From positions 1 to 64,000 of the forward strand of contig JADLZK010007332.1 in the NCBI GenBank assembly GCA_015847255.1: DNA of 64,000 nucleotides, read 5' to 3'. Numbering within the stretch: position 1 is the stretch's first letter; each line of letters starts with the position of its first letter. The translations under genes were made by a program, and so were the position numbers. Below, in pieces: positions 23,640 to 36,597 of the stretch. The DNA comes from Hyparrhenia diplandra (lineage: Eukaryota > Streptophyta > Magnoliopsida > Poales > Poaceae). The notes beneath the pieces are model-generated. The model worked only from the letters and a program-made list of their open reading frames with translations, was not told the DNA's origin and made no database searches.

Positions 23640-26600
23640 TCTTCGATTAAATTAAGTTTACATATGATATATATATTATATACACACATGACACATCCAC
23701 ACACTACTAAATCTGAGTGGGAGGTTTCATAGAGTTTCATAGGTATTTAATATGAGAATTTTTACCACGCTTGGAATTAATATGGGCCCTCTATTTGGTA
23801 TGATTTAATTGTCAAAAAGCTAGAGAACTAAATAGGAGGAACCAAGTCACAGGTAGGAAACCGTGGTATAGGAACTGAATTATAATAAATATTGAAGGGT
23901 ATAATGGTCTTTTTCGTTTAATGAGGAGTAGCTTCTCCTTAAAACAAATACTTCCTGTGAATAAAATGTTTGTGAGGAATCAGCTTCCGAGAAATCGTAA
24001 AAAAAGCGCCCCGCTCCGCTCTCATCCCATTGCCTCCGGCGCCTCCCACGGAAAAAAACGCCGCCGCCCCGGCGCCGCGCCGCCCACATCGTCCCTTATG
24101 CCTCGTCACATCCGCATCCAGGTCGTCGCCCTCACGCCGCCGTCACATCGTCGGCGCCCAGCGTGAGAGGTAGTCCATGTTCCGACGCCGTCGCGGGGAT
24201 GAAGCCGATCAGGTCGGTAGCGGAATTTCGTCAGGAGTACCGCCAGCGGGGGGCGAGTGCCTGAGGGAGATGACATGAGCCACGAGAGGAGGGGTCGCGT
24301 GGCAGGCCGGTCCAGGCGCTTGCGCGGCTCGGTCGGCCGACGGTTGTGCTTCGGCGAACTCCAGCGGCTCGGTGCGCAGCCCGGGTGGAGCTTTGCCCCT
24401 CGGATGAAGGACGGGCGTAGAACCGGAGAGCGAGCTCCGTGGCGCCTTCCGAGCAGCCAGCGAACAAACGTCGTCGGGGATCAGTCGGCCCGGGCATCCG
24501 ACCTCCACCCGAATGCGGCTGGCACGGATGTTGTCGAGCGTGAAGCATAGCGGCATGTGCGGAGGTCCCGATGGCATTGGATGTGGATACACGTTACCCA
24601 TATCCACACCCATGTAAAGCGGGTAGGGTATGGATGTATCCATTTTCACCCAGATAGGAGGCGGGTCGGCGGCGAGCCCCTGGCGCGCTGTGCGGTGACG
24701 CGGATGGAGGAGCTCAAAAAAGCGTGATCCGGCCGCTCCCGATCCGGCGGCGGGATCGTGTTCGCGATGCTAAATCTTCGTGCGGCTGCACCGCCGGCCC
24801 AGCGGGTTCACGCAGCTGCGGCGGATGGGCATCGGCCTCGTTGTCTCCATCTTCGCCATGCTCGCGGGCGGGTGTCGCTGACATTGTGCGGCTGCTTGTA
24901 TTTGTGGCGGCACGGCTGTGTATCTGGGCAAGGGCGACATCGTGTCCATCTCCATCTTAGCGGCGGGATGCCGCCGTGATGTCACGGCAAGGGGATTCTC
25001 GGCCGCCCGGCGGTCGCGTCTCGACCACGGGAGCGCTCCCTTCTTACCAAAAACCCATGCTCCTTACCCGTTACCCAATGGATATGGGTAATAAGATGTG
25101 ATACGGGTGTGGGGGGTGTGGGGTGGATAATTTATTCGGTGTGGACATGGGGAACAAATGGGTATAGATGTACAACGGGCCGTGCGGCCCGCCCGCGGCC
25201 CGTCGGGCCGCACGGCCGAGGGCGTGCCGCGTCGGGCCACGGGCGGTCGATGCCGTGCCATACGTGCCGGGGCGCCCTCGGCCCATGGCTTTGGCCCCGC
25301 GGGCCGTTTACCGCCCGCCGGGCGTCGTCCAGCCGTGCCACCGTCTTGCGACCCGCAAGGCCGACCTCGCACTGGTGCCCTCGCGGCGCGGCGCCGGCGC
25401 CGCCTTGGCAGAGCGGCCGGCGTCGTCGTCTCGCGGCGACCTTCACGGCTTCATCCGTGCCCTCGCTTGGCCAGTGGCCTTGCCCGGCGCGCGATGCGCT
25501 GCGGCCGTGCGGGATGAGCTAGCGCGTGGGCGTGTGGCCAGAGTGGAGGAGGAGCTGCGAGTGGAGGAGGAGCGCCGCTTCCGCCACGAGTGGAGGAGGG
25601 AGCGCGGGCGCCGACGCGAGTGGAGGAGTACGAGCCGCGGCATGCGCATGCCGGCATGCGTCGTAGATTGTGTGGTGGTGGTGGCGGCGGGCAGGGAGAT
25701 GGTGTTGAGAAGTTAGGGTTGAGGGAGGAGGCGTTGTGGGCTTTTATGTTGGCCTGGGTCTTTGGACTTTTGTATCTTTGGGCTATTGGCCGCAAAGTAT
25801 TGGAGAGATTTGGAGCTTTTTCACCGGGCCTTCACCGGGCCGCCTTCTCCACCGGCCGGACCCGATCCGTGCCCGGGGAGGCGACGGCCCATGGTCCGTC
25901 CGGCCACCGGCCGTCCGCCCGTGGGGCCCGCACATGCGGGCGGCCCGTGCCACCGGACAAGGCCAAAAGGCCGGGCCACGGACCGGCCGAAATTAGTGGG
26001 CCAAATGTACAACTTTACAAATGGGTTTGGCCATTTCGGCCAACGGCAACGCGACCTGGAGGTCCATGGCGTGGCCCCGCTCGTTCAGCGTCTTCAGCAG
26101 TGGGACCGGCGAGCATGCACCAGCCGCTTCGATGGTGGCCACCGAGAACTGGAGGAACCTCGTCGAGTGCATCTCGGCGCTGGAGACGATGCAGAGGCGG
26201 CGGTCGGCCGGCGGCGGCCGTAGAAGAATAGGATCGGTTCCAGAGATTATAAAAAAGTAGAAGCTAAAGAGAATTAAAAGTACTAAACTGCCCCTGATTA
26301 TGTTAATTAAGTGAAGGAACCGGCCAAATCGGAATGGACAGGAGGAACTGATGGTTCCTCCAAACACAGTAAAAAGTCTCATTTAATATACTGACATGAC
26401 AGTGTATCGATGAAGAAAGAGGTTATCCAATTTTCATTAGAGTAGAGAGAATCTGCACTGTTTTCTAAAATATGAGCGTGTTAAAAATTGGGACAAGAAA
26501 CTTCAACTGAGACCATTAAAATAATATCAGTGTAACTAGCTAGAGGCTTCTTTTGCTCAAGAGTTTTACGGTAAATAATAAAAAATACAAACATTGTTTT

Positions 26601-27401
26601 CTTGAGAGATAAAAAACTAAAAACATTGGACCATTGGTCCAGTAGATTGTAATTACCATGTACTGGTTCTGTTTCAAATTATAATTAGCTTTGACTTTTG
26701 GTTCATCCATACAAAGGGAAGGATCCACTGCAGGTAAAACATTTTTTTCGCAGAAGGATCGTCGACTCCGGTCTCAGATCCAGGGGGCGACCGGGCTGCA
26801 GCCCCTTGGTGAGGTTGATTTTCCTTGTAATTACTAAATTTTCCTTCATTTAGCCCCCCTGAGAGCTCATCCCGGCTCCGCCCCTTGTCGACTCCCCTGG
26901 ATGTCTGTGGCAGTGCTCAAGAAACCACAGACCACATAAATTAATGTTCCAGTGTCCGATTGGTGTGCAGTTCTGGTCAGCCATTGGTCTACCTCCAACC
27001 TCCAGAGTAGCAACTGGAATAATATTCAGAAAATCAGAAGAATACCTGCCTGAAGCCCAATACAGCGGTTTTGTGATCCTCTGCTGATGGCAACTTTGGA
27101 AACTGCAAAACGAATTCGTCTTCAGGCAAGGGACCATTAATCTTAACTCCTCCTGTCATGCAAGGCTCAAGCTTCTCTTAATTAAAAGAGCTAGAATGCC
27201 AGAGAAGAGCAAAAAAAATAATAGAAGAATGGGATAAAATCCTAGACTCTGCGGTGGCATCTGTCTTTATTTAAATCTCTGTAAAACCTCTGTAATCATG
27301 TTACCAGAGCTATAAGTCAATAAAATCAGGTTGGGAAAATGCCCCCCCACCACGCCCCCCCACCCAAGTGCACGATCGGTCATCAGGGTCTTGTTTAATT
27401 C
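23640..27401. other. Long intergenic stretch of repeat-like sequence
   Basis: No gene supported. GC-rich blocks at 24000-24550 and 25160-26230 give long frames on both strands with Arg/Ala/Pro-rich translations and no domain. Facing copies of a TACCCATATCCA-type word (24590-24650 and 25060-25110) flank the space between them, and could mark a decayed transposon. A block near 26870-26885 resembles sequence common in grass retroelements. I cannot classify any of these. Confidence 0.4.
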
Positions 27402-27542
27402 CCTCCATTCCAAATTATAAGACTTTTTAGCTTTTCTAGATGTATTTTCTTTATTATGCATCTAATTATACACTTTGTCTAGATACGAAGTAAAGGAAAT
27501 GTATCTACAAAAGCCAAAAAGTCTTATAATTTGGAATGGAGG
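27402..27542. mobile_element. Stowaway-type MITE
   Basis: 141 bp with long inverted repeats: CCTCCATTCCAAATTATAAG at the left and its exact reverse complement at the right, followed by TA. The sequence class and short length fit Stowaway (Tc1/mariner) MITEs. It lies upstream of DUF4220 copy 2. Confidence 0.85.
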
Positions 27543-27863
27543 TATTACTATACAAGCTGTAGGTTGTTTGTGGGGATACTGACTAGTTATTCGGGTTTTA
27601 GCTAGTGGCTGTATATATAGCATATTTTTAAGAGAAGACCTCGGAACCATTTGAGCAACTCAAGAAAAAAAAAATGATTTAGCCAAACGCTTGGTCATGT
27701 GTATTGCTTAATAATATAAGAAATAGAGGCAGCACACATGACAGCGACGCTGCATCTGTCCCTAATCTTGTTCAAATATACTCATACATAGGATTAGCAG
27801 GTGAGACTGAAACGAATCACCACATCTTTCATTTCATTCCCGGGTTCTTCACTTGCTTGTGAG

Positions 27864-27905
27864 ATGGGGGTCTCACAAGTGCTGTGCACTGGTGGGAGGA
27901 GTCGC
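27864..27905 (+). pseudogene. DUF4220 copy 2, first codons only
   Basis: ATGGGGGTCTCACAAGTGCT and the following CACTGGTGGGAGGAGTCGC match the start of the intact copies (GAVHWWEE), but with a one-base slip after codon 5. It is cut at 27905 by an LTR-like insertion. Confidence 0.7.
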
Positions 27906-28446
27906 TGACTTACTAAATCGCGGAATCTGATCTTAGACTAACAGGATCTTATCTTAGCCTAAACATGATCAGCGACTTACTAAATGTGGAATCTGATCTT
28001 AGACACTAACCGTAGTCGTAGATGTCATCGATTATTTGGATGTTGATGTAGATGAAGTAGATGATCTCAGTTCATCACCGAGGACTTAGATGCCCTCGAT
28101 GATGAACACGTGAGTTGGCGAAGTGGCGCGGCGACCTTCTTGACGCCGCGGATTACCCGCACACACGATGAACGTGGGCGATAGCCTTCCGAACCCTCCC
28201 GCCTTAGTGATCGGTTTTGTGTTTCTCACGTGGAGAAGGAAATGGATGGACAAGCCACCAAAGGGTGACTCCACTTATATAATGCGCTGTGGGCGGGGGC
28301 CGAACCCTAGTAACTATTTTTAGGATTGCCGCCCGATCGAGGCAAGTCTTATGTGTTGAATAGATGACAAGGTGGACCAATTCTTTAACCACTAATTTAA
28401 TCTCATCAGGTAGACTAATTCCTCAACCACTAATCTATTTTTGTCA
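27906..28446 (-). mobile_element. Solo LTR inside DUF4220 copy 2
   Basis: 541 bp. On the minus strand it begins TGACAAAAATAG and ends AAGTCA. A TATATAA box lies on the minus strand near 28275-28285. It has an internal duplicated word (CTTACTAAAT...GGAATCTGATCTTAGA, near 27910 and 27973). There is no convincing target duplication, and about 300 codons of the host gene are missing across it. Insertion was therefore followed or accompanied by deletion. The family is not identified. Confidence 0.6.
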
Positions 28447-29466
28447 TCGTCTCGGTATTAGCCGAGAGCATATCCAACATGCTGTCTGGCACATGGCCAC
28501 GGATTTCTGTGTCTTCCTGAGTTCGTTTTCATCAGAGCATAAATGTGCCTTTGCTGAGCACCCGACAATAATGAGGTCTTTGAGAGATGAGCTGATAAGA
28601 ACAAGGGCTCGTAGTTTTGGATGCAGACAAGAATTGACCGAGTGTAAAGCCGTTCAATGCAGACAGATGTCCAACTACATGATGTACCTCTTATTTGTTA
28701 ATCCTGAGATGCTACTGCCTGGCACTAGGCGGAATCTGTTCACAGCCGCCTACGATGAGCTCAAGGATATCCTTCCTGAGGACAGCAAGCCAAGTCTGTT
28801 TGCAACTGCGTACAAACAAGTAAAGGATATCCTCCTTGAGGACAACAAGCAGAATGGGTACAGAAGAGTCACAGCCGCCTTTAAGGAGATGAAGGATATC
28901 TTTAGGGATAACAAGCGGAATCCACTAAGCTGGAGTCAGTGGAAGGCTGCACCGGTGAAAGAGGAGTTTCTTATGGAGAGACTGATCAATGCCATGTTGG
29001 ACAAGCCTACAGTAGAACCGAAGGGAGACTATAAAGAAAACTTCATCAACGATGCCTGGATTCTGCCCAAAGGTTGTTGGATAATAGTAAGGGTGACGAG
29101 AAGAAGATGTGGGAGGAGATCGAGAAAGTCTGGGTGGAGATGCTCTGCTTCTCGGCAAGTAGATGCAGGGGATATCTACATGCCAAGGCTTTGGGCAACG
29201 GCGGCGAGTTCCTCTCCTATATCTGGCTCCTGTTGTTTTACATGGGCATGGAGACCTTCACCGACAAGCTGCAGAGGCAGGAGCACACAAGCTCGGGAGG
29301 GAACAGCGGCACTGCTCCACCATCGGCTCCTGAGGTCTCCACTAACCCCTCTCCATCATCAACCTCAGAGGTCTCCACGGGCACTGCTCTTTCACCTCTC
29401 AAGGTCCACAACGACGTGGCTCAATCCACTTCCGAGATTCACATGGCTGCACAAGACATGGTTTGA
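28447..29466 (+). pseudogene. DUF4220/DUF594 gene copy 2, C-terminal half
   Basis: Homology resumes at the block VWHMATDFCVFLSS (about 28480-28520). It continues through CRQMSNYMMYLLFVNPEMLL (about 28654-28713) to the DUF594 part (CRGYLHAKALGNGGEFLSYI). A frameshift near 29070-29090 separates the two parts: the first frame runs to about 29070, the second ends at 29466. Between them the block TAYDELKDILPED is repeated with variation about three times (28745-28905), unlike the single copy in 39410-39450. The Ser/Thr-rich tail is typical of the family. It is a pseudogene because of the truncation and the frameshift. Confidence 0.87.
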
Positions 29467-30520
29467 TTTGAGTGACCCCTCATCGACCAAGCTACTGTGA
29501 TATCCAATCCATTTCGCAATTACTAGCTAGTAGTTGGTTTTCTTGTTTGCAGCTATATATGTTTGCTACGTGCTACTTTCTACTGGTCTTGCTCCTCATC
29601 TGTGTTATAAATGTGTAATGTTGTTTGTTTCCCTTTTATGCTGCTGCATCTCAAATCTGTGTAATACTAGAAAATTGGCGTTGCCGCTTATGGTGATAGG
29701 ACCCGTGTTTTTTTTTTTGTTTTGTTTGAGTTTTTTTTTTATTGTGAAATGGTTTTGTTAACTATGTAGGCTTTATTTCATTTATGAAGTTTAAATAGTT
29801 GTATAAGATTAATGTGGGTAGATATTTTTTTAAAAAAATGTGTTTGTTATTATTTTTGTCTTACTTTGCATTGAGAGTTAGGGTTATTGGTTGAGTATGG
29901 TGGTTAGTTATGCGTTGGTATAACTGTCGCTATTTTTTTTTCTTAAAGTATTTATTAAGTAGCGGAAGTTTAATGTGGTGATATTTTATCATAAAGAGTC
30001 TTGAATAATTTTTTTTTATGTTTTTTGATTTGGTTTTCATTTGTACATATTAAAAAACATAGGAATAGATGTACAGACAAAAAACTTTCAATTAAAACAT
30101 GTTCTAGTTTGGATCCATTGCATAGATTTTTGTATGAGGATTTGAAAACAATTTGGTTTTATATTTTACGATTTTTCTTCTATTTACTAAGCAATTTTAA
30201 AGTTTTGCCAAATGAATTCCTTTTTTTAGAAAGAATAGTTAAGAGGAATCATAGTTGGGCGAATTTGGCCCATTAAGGCCCAACCTGGCTGGGGGCGAGT
30301 GGGGAGGGTGGTCGGCCTGGATTGTTTTCGCGATTTTGGAAAACTCAGGGGCTTGTCCGTAAAATTTCTGAGAGAGGCCCTGGACTGCTTGGGTTGATTT
30401 CATATAACTTCGAGGCCTTTTTGCAAAATGACCGAGGACGGGCCCGATCTGGCCGTCCGGCTGGCCGATCCGCCGGCCGGGAGAAGCCCGCGACGTGGCA
30501 CTCGTGTGGCCGGCTTTTGT
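29467..30520. other. 3' flank of DUF4220 copy 2 with an unclassified insertion
   Basis: The 3'UTR-like sequence shared by the copies runs to about 29655 and resumes near 30525 (TATTATGTTCACCTTTTATA). In between lies about 870 bp of foreign sequence: T-rich to 30240, GC-rich at 30260-30500. It looks like a transposon insertion, but I could not find its ends. Confidence 0.5.
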
Positions 30521-31556
30521 TGCAGCTATCGTATATAGGAGATTGTATTATGTTCACCTTTTATAATATCTTCTACTATGTAATGTATTTCCCCTATTTG
30601 TGCCAAGAAGTGTAATTTTTGAACTTTAAATGGTTCATTATCTATTATGTCTATACTCAACTCTTTTTTTTCACTCCTAATAAAAATAGTGGCAAAGCTC
30701 TTGCCGTCTCTTTTAAAAAAGGGCTCCTCATGTAGTTTCAAGTTTACAATTTTGTAATAGTGTTTTGCTTGAAATTTTACAAGTGTGCACGTGAGTTTAC
30801 TGTTGCTGTTGCATACCTTTTTTTTTAGATGATCTGCTGCTGCATATCTACTCTTTATTTACGTACTAGGCAAAGGGCACCTGAAGTGAAGGAATGTGAT
30901 TGTTGGAGACACACCCATCTTGAGCCTGACAAATTGGATTGGAAGCCCTGTCATTAGAACCCTGGCTTGTTATTCAGTTCTTTTTTGTTCTGCAGATTAA
31001 TCAAACATGCAGCAGTTGAAGAATGCATATGGTTATCTTCTCTTGGAGGGTGACTAGTACCTCAAGTGAAGACGCAGGCAATCTCAAAAGTCTGGCCAGT
31101 GGCTGCTGAGTGCTCACCACTTCACCAGCCATGGAGCAGACCAAGAGTTGAGGTATGTATTTGAGGTCAGGGAAGGCTGCTGAAACAACAGAAGTACAAC
31201 AGGAATTGTGATCACCCTGTACAGGAGTTGTGATCACCCTGTACCCTCGCTTGTTATTCAGTTTCATCGCTATATTTGCACCGATTCTTGTATTGCAGCT
31301 TGCTATACTGGGCCAGCCCAGTAGCAAGCCCATGGGAAGATAAGAAAGAAGGGCTGACGCCGGAGTAGCAGCCCAGTAGCAATCATCACGCGCCGCCCGC
31401 CGCTCGCCGCCGCCGTCGACGTCACGCACTCGCCCACCAGTTACCGTCGCCGCCGCCCGCTCAATCCCACGCGCCCGCGCCTCAATCGCTCCACCCTTAT
31501 CGGCTCACCAAGCGCAAGGCCCGCCCGCCGCTGCCTGCGGCTGCTGGCGACCGGTG

Positions 31557-31667
31557 ATGGACGGGGAGGAGGAGAACATCGGGCCGTTCAGCCGGACGAG
31601 CGCCCGCACGCGCCGGATGGCCACGCGCATGGCTTCGGCGCTCGCCAGCTCTGACAACCGCGCCCAG
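31557..31667 (+). pseudogene. SWC6-like first exon, copy 2, intact exon only
   Basis: A 37-codon exon from ATG to CAG with a GTAACG donor at 31668. The translation starts MDGEEENIGPFSRTSARTRR and continues MATRMASALASSDNRAQ. This matches the N-terminus of plant SWC6/SEF, the HIT zinc-finger subunit of the SWR1 chromatin-remodelling complex. The upstream GC-rich leader is shared with copies at 23556, 44266, 50175 and 56511. No exons 2-4 follow before the Helitron at 33018, so it is an orphan exon. Confidence 0.75.
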
Positions 31668-33017
31668 GTAACGATGGGATGCATTGTCACTTACATTAGC
31701 CGCTCCTGCGTCTTCCCCACCTTCCTTCCGATATACTACTATACAGTCTACAGATCTGCAGTGATGCAATTTTTATAATACGATTGAAAAGGAGAGTGTT
31801 TTTCAGCAATATACAATTGAGAGGAAGAGTGTTTTTTTCAGCAATAGCAGAGGTAGAGAAGGGTTCCCATAGGTTCTATAAGGGAGACGAATCAGGAGTT
31901 AATTAGAATCTGGATGAGGAAGAAGTTCAAGGACACGAGCTAGGAAGGGGCAGGCTTCACACTTTTTGTTGTTTGATTGATCGATAGTCTTCAGATCGTC
32001 GGCAGCAGCCTTTGCTTGGTTTTGTGTCACCATCGCCTCCAGTCTAGTAACCCAGTATGGTTTGGAGGGCAGCGTTGAATTTAAAAATGAAAATGCTCCA
32101 ATTAATGTTTAGTGCATATATCATAGAACCATTTAAGGGATTGGCCTTATTATAGTCCCCCACCCCCCTTCTTTTAGGGCAAAGGATTGGCCTTATAGAC
32201 AAGAAGTTTTGGTAGCATAGGATCTAAGAAGACTCTTAAGCAAATTTCAGGTTGGCTGGTCGAACCTGGCTGACCTAGGACCGACCAGACGACTAATCGT
32301 GATTAATCGTTGACCAAGTCGATTAATCGACCCTGGTCGTCCATGTATATCAGGACATATACCTACATATATACCTCTATATATACACTATATTATACAC
32401 AATAAAGGAAGCATCAAGATTGCATTAGTGTTTAGGTTGTTTTCTTCTCTTTTTTGCACTGTCCAGAGATCCATATTCCTGTCCCAAACACTAATGCAGT
32501 CTTAATCTTGACACACCTGATTAAATAGGCCCAAAAACAGAGTAAAAACCTGATCGTCCTGGCCTGTCCTAGTCGGACACTTAATCGTGATTATTATCAG
32601 ACAACCAGGTTTCCAGTCGAGCTAATCGAGTCGGACCTCCATGTCAAACACTAGTGTCCGGACATGATGATTAAGTGATTAATCATGATTATTCAGACAC
32701 CTAAAAACATTGCTCTTTAGCCAAAGAGTTATATCCTGAATTTACACTGCTTATTTTTATTTTATTAGAGCTTTATCTTAACTTTTTTCCTCTGTTATTT
32801 TGGAATATCTACTGTCTAGCTGGGGCCAATCCTAATAAGTACTCATTTGTGTCGATACATAGGAGTAGGTATTATTAATTGGGTCCTATTGTGTTGTGCA
32901 TATATTTAGTAGTATACTAGTTTAGAAGAAGACAAAGGAAGTCTGATTAAGTGGGTCAAGAAAAGTAGGTTTAGCCAACCTGCTGCCATTTTAAGCGCCT
33001 AACAAAGGATGAATATA
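31668..33017. other. Intergenic sequence with a repeat-like block
   Basis: No gene supported. 32270-32700 contains several variants of GACTAATCGTGATTAATCG in both orientations, which suggests a decayed DNA transposon. The last 70 bases match the upstream region of DUF4220 copies and are interrupted by the Helitron. Confidence 0.45.
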
Positions 33018-36000
33018 TCTTACTACTAAAAAAGCCAAATGATATCGTTTTCACCTGCCTATAACACCTCCAGCGGTAATCCTCGCGTGCGATGGTTTCA
33101 CCGCCCCGCCTTTCCTCTGGCGCGATTGGTGGCCCGGCGCTCCAGCAACCGTCACGCCCACCTCGTCCGCTCCCTCCCCCCGAGCCCACTCGCACAATCC
33201 CAAACCTCCGCCGCTCTCTCTGCGCAGCGCTGAACCGCGCCTCCTTTGCTTTCTGCCCCATCGCGCCCGGCGCTGTTCTTGTAAGGCGGCACGGTCACTC
33301 CCTCGCGCCATGGCAGCGGCTCGGCCGTCGGTCCCTTGCCGTGCCGGCAGGTGCTCCCCCTCGCCAACGCCGGCGGGGGGGAGGACCCGGCCAGCGCGCC
33401 GAGCGCCGTCACTACGGTTGAGCGCCGAGGAGCGCGGTCGGCGCCGCCAGGGCCGGTCGGTATCTACGGTTTGGGCTTCAGATCCGCCGCCACCATGGAT
33501 GCCCCAACCTTCACTGGAGCTTTGTGGGTTCGTGGGCCCTGAATTGACTCCTCCGGCAAGGTGGGTGGTGGCCGGCGAGAAAGGTGGCGCGGCGGATTCC
33601 TCCCTAAACTCCTTAAACCAGTGGGGCGTGGATGCAAACAGAGCGGATCGGGAGCCGAGAAAAGCTGGTATGTGACCTCATACTTCTGGTCTAATGTTGT
33701 TTTGTTCAGGTGCAGAGAGGCACTGCCTTACTGACGAGTTACTGTGTTCATGAAGAAAGAGTAGAGAAGGAAGACTTGATGTTTGCTGCTTGTTTGATGT
33801 TTGATTGCAGCAAGGAAGTGGTTGCTAGGAGTATTTTAATCAATTGCTTTCATCAATTCAGATGGTAAAAGATTAGTAGAGAATTGTTTACTGAAAAGTC
33901 TGCAAACTCACACACATGAATACTGGATATCCTGTCAGTTTCTTACAGTGTCTTAGAGTTGACATGTGCTGTTTAGTTCTATTTCTATCAATCAAAGATG
34001 CAATTTCTTTGGGGCAGGTAAATCGTGTTGTGAACAGCGCCCACTCCAATTGGTTGCTCAATTATTGTTATCTCTGTATGTCCTGTAATATAGGCCGGAT
34101 TCCAATAGGCCTCTTATATAAGAACTTGTCTGTGCACAAGAATTTCTCAACCCTAATTGGTCCAGAGCACGGAGCGGAGTCCACAGATCTTTGTTTTTGT
34201 CAAGATTGTTTCAGTGGCTGTTATTAGCAGGGTCGACTGCCACTGGGCACTATTTAGATGTGCAGGGAAAGCAACTCTTGTAATTTTTTTTTTATGCATG
34301 AACACATCAGTATCAAGCCCATTTTATTTCAGATTTAATCGAGCACAATGTAACCTACAAAAGGATCAATGCGGTTATCTTAATGTGTAATGCAGGAGTA
34401 GGGGGCAGTCCAATGCCATGAAGAATGCTGCCGTTAGATTTTGTAATGTTACTTTTCTTGAGGTCATTTGATAATAGACAACATCACTATTTGGCTCTTT
34501 CAAGCGGCAGCAGGATGAATATGGTGTGAGTGACCACCTCATGCAAGCATCTAGAGCATCATGGAGTATGCTTAGCAGTCTTGAAATAGTTATGTTCTGT
34601 TTTTCTATCCAATAAACCATGTGTCATGCTACCTTGCAATATGAATCGTTTGCATGTTAATATAAACCAGCTTCGCTATTTCTTGTGTGTCAGGCAGTAC
34701 AAATATGCTATCTGCAGGTTCTTGGGGTTCATCAGGTTGAGAGTTTCTAGAAGCTGGCGCTAAACGATCGCCTACAGCAAGCTGCAAGACCTGATAACCA
34801 TCCTGTGATTATTGTTGCTATCAATGTTTGTGCCCACCAAGTTGGAAACGAGACCATGAATGGCATCTTGCCATGTCCTCCATGAAGGTAAGCTCAGAAT
34901 CTTACGAAGTGTGTTCCTATTTCTTGCATTAATTACCTAAGGCTGAGTCTGACTGAGAGATGCATTGTTGAAATGGTACAATTTTTTGTACAACTTGAAA
35001 TATTGTCAATCCATCCGTGAGACTGCTTCTTCTTTGTTTTAACACATGGTGAGTGTGTAGCTAGCCAAATCTCAGTCAGTTTGATGTGTGACTAATCTAA
35101 CTGACATGGGTCTTAGGCACCCCAATTATTTTTTTCCCTACAGTCTACAGATCAATCGAGAAACTATGCCACTTTTTTTTTTAATGTAAAAACTATGCCA
35201 CTTTATGAGTTGCAGATAGCTCATGTTTACAAATACATTATTTATTTGGTGCATGATCAGAGTGTATTTATTAGGACGTCTCCCCTGGTCGAGCCTTTTT
35301 TTCATGCATTCTTTCTGATAATCGTCATGCACCCCGACTGTTGTAGGCTGGCAATACCTCCACCATCTCACTTCAAGCTGTTATGTCTTTGTTTCAGGTT
35401 TTCTCTGCTACAGCTCTGATCTCATTTATGTTAGTCAGCTGAAGCTGCTCGTGTTTTACTCATAAATTGGTCAGTACCTTCACGTTCAAATGTCTGTCCT
35501 GAATTGAATTGCTTTATGGCCTGCGTTTTAAAGCTTTGGCTTATTGAATTTGCAAGTAATTAAATCTTTATAACTCCCCACCGCATCAAGGTAATCTAAC
35601 ATCATAAGGTATGCTCTTGTCACAGCACTCTTTGTTATTAATGAGTTTTCTTCATGCACACCTTATGTGTCGATACCATATGTGTGGATCCTACTGATTT
35701 TTCTTCATGCAACATGAAAGATTTGTGGCCTGGTCCTGTGGGCTCATGCTGAAGTGAAACCTCAAACCTGAGAAATGCAACATGAAACCTATGAAATGTA
35801 GAGTCACTTTAGGTGCTGAAACCTGAAACTGAGACTGAAGGTTTTTTATCAATCTCATATTCCTGTAACCTGAAACTGAGAAAGTTACTTTGGTTTATTG
35901 CTTGTCTTGTAATAAATCTGCACCATGATCAAGGTTTTTTATATTGGCCAATTTATTTCTACTGAAAAAGCGTTGTCCAAGAGCTTCTATTCTTCTGCAG

Positions 36001-36479
36001 AATATAATTCTACACACAAGATTTATTTTCCTGAACTACAGAACCAGCTATAAAATTGAATTAGAACCTAGACTAATGCTACGATTTGTATGTGCTTCTT
36101 TAGACACATGATGACAAGAATAGAGATAATAAATGTACATAACTAAGGTGGCATTGGTGCATTGGTAGGATCAGAGTGGTGAACAAGGAAACCTGTGAAA
36201 TATGTCTTTATTCACATGTTTGAGTACTAGATAGAAAAAGATCTACATTCATTAGCACATAGAAGTCATTGCCTGAAATAAATTAACATTCAGATCAGCA
36301 AAAGCATTGCAATTCTCAGTAATTTAGATTACCAAAAAAAATTACCCCATAGTTCCTATGCTCAACGAGTTTAGGTACTCAATGAACAATGATTGTCCAA
36401 CTATGATGCAAGTCGTTCCTTTCATATATAAGAACACGTGAATTATAGTACCCGTAGCAACGCACGGGCATGTACCTAG
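33018..36479 (+). mobile_element. Non-autonomous Helitron, 3.46 kb
   Basis: It starts TCTTACTACTA after an A and ends CATGTACCTAG before a T. About 11 bases before the end lies a hairpin with stem CCCGT/ACGGG. This is the Helitron layout: 5' TC, 3' hairpin plus CTRR, insertion between A and T, no terminal inverted repeats. Paralogous empty sites in this window (about 50470, 51125, 37035) read straight through the junction, which supports the boundaries. No Rep/helicase gene is present. The 5' part (33060-33670) is GC-rich and could be a captured gene fragment, but no domain is recognisable. The rest is AT-rich with no supported coding. Confidence 0.82.
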
Positions 36480-36597
36480 TATGTTAGAAAAAGATGAGGC
36501 GGCACACATGACAGCAACGCCGAATTTACCGCCGCAAGTGAGGCTAAACTGAATCAGCATCCTCTTTTGTCTTTCTCGGGTTCTCACTTGTTTAGAG
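36480..36597. other. Remnant of a DUF4220 upstream region
   Basis: GGCGGCACACATGACAGC and following sequence to CTCGGGTTCTCACTTGTTT match the region just before the ATG in copy 2 (27740-27863). The gene itself is replaced by repeat sequence. Confidence 0.55.

Noticed and set aside
24209..24649. 146-codon minus-strand frame and nearby frames
   Set aside because: GC-rich repeat-like sequence without domain, start context or homology to anything I recognise.
25590..26231. 213-codon plus-strand frame
   Set aside because: Overlapping frames on both strands, low-complexity Arg/Gly/Pro translation; likely transposon-derived.
26850..26890. Possible conserved regulatory element
   Set aside because: The CCCCTGAGAGCTCATCCCGG block looks like a common retroelement-derived repeat, not a regulator.
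33092..33675. Possible gene in the GC-rich start of the Helitron
   Set aside because: Two overlapping frames but no domain. It is mentioned only as a possible captured fragment.
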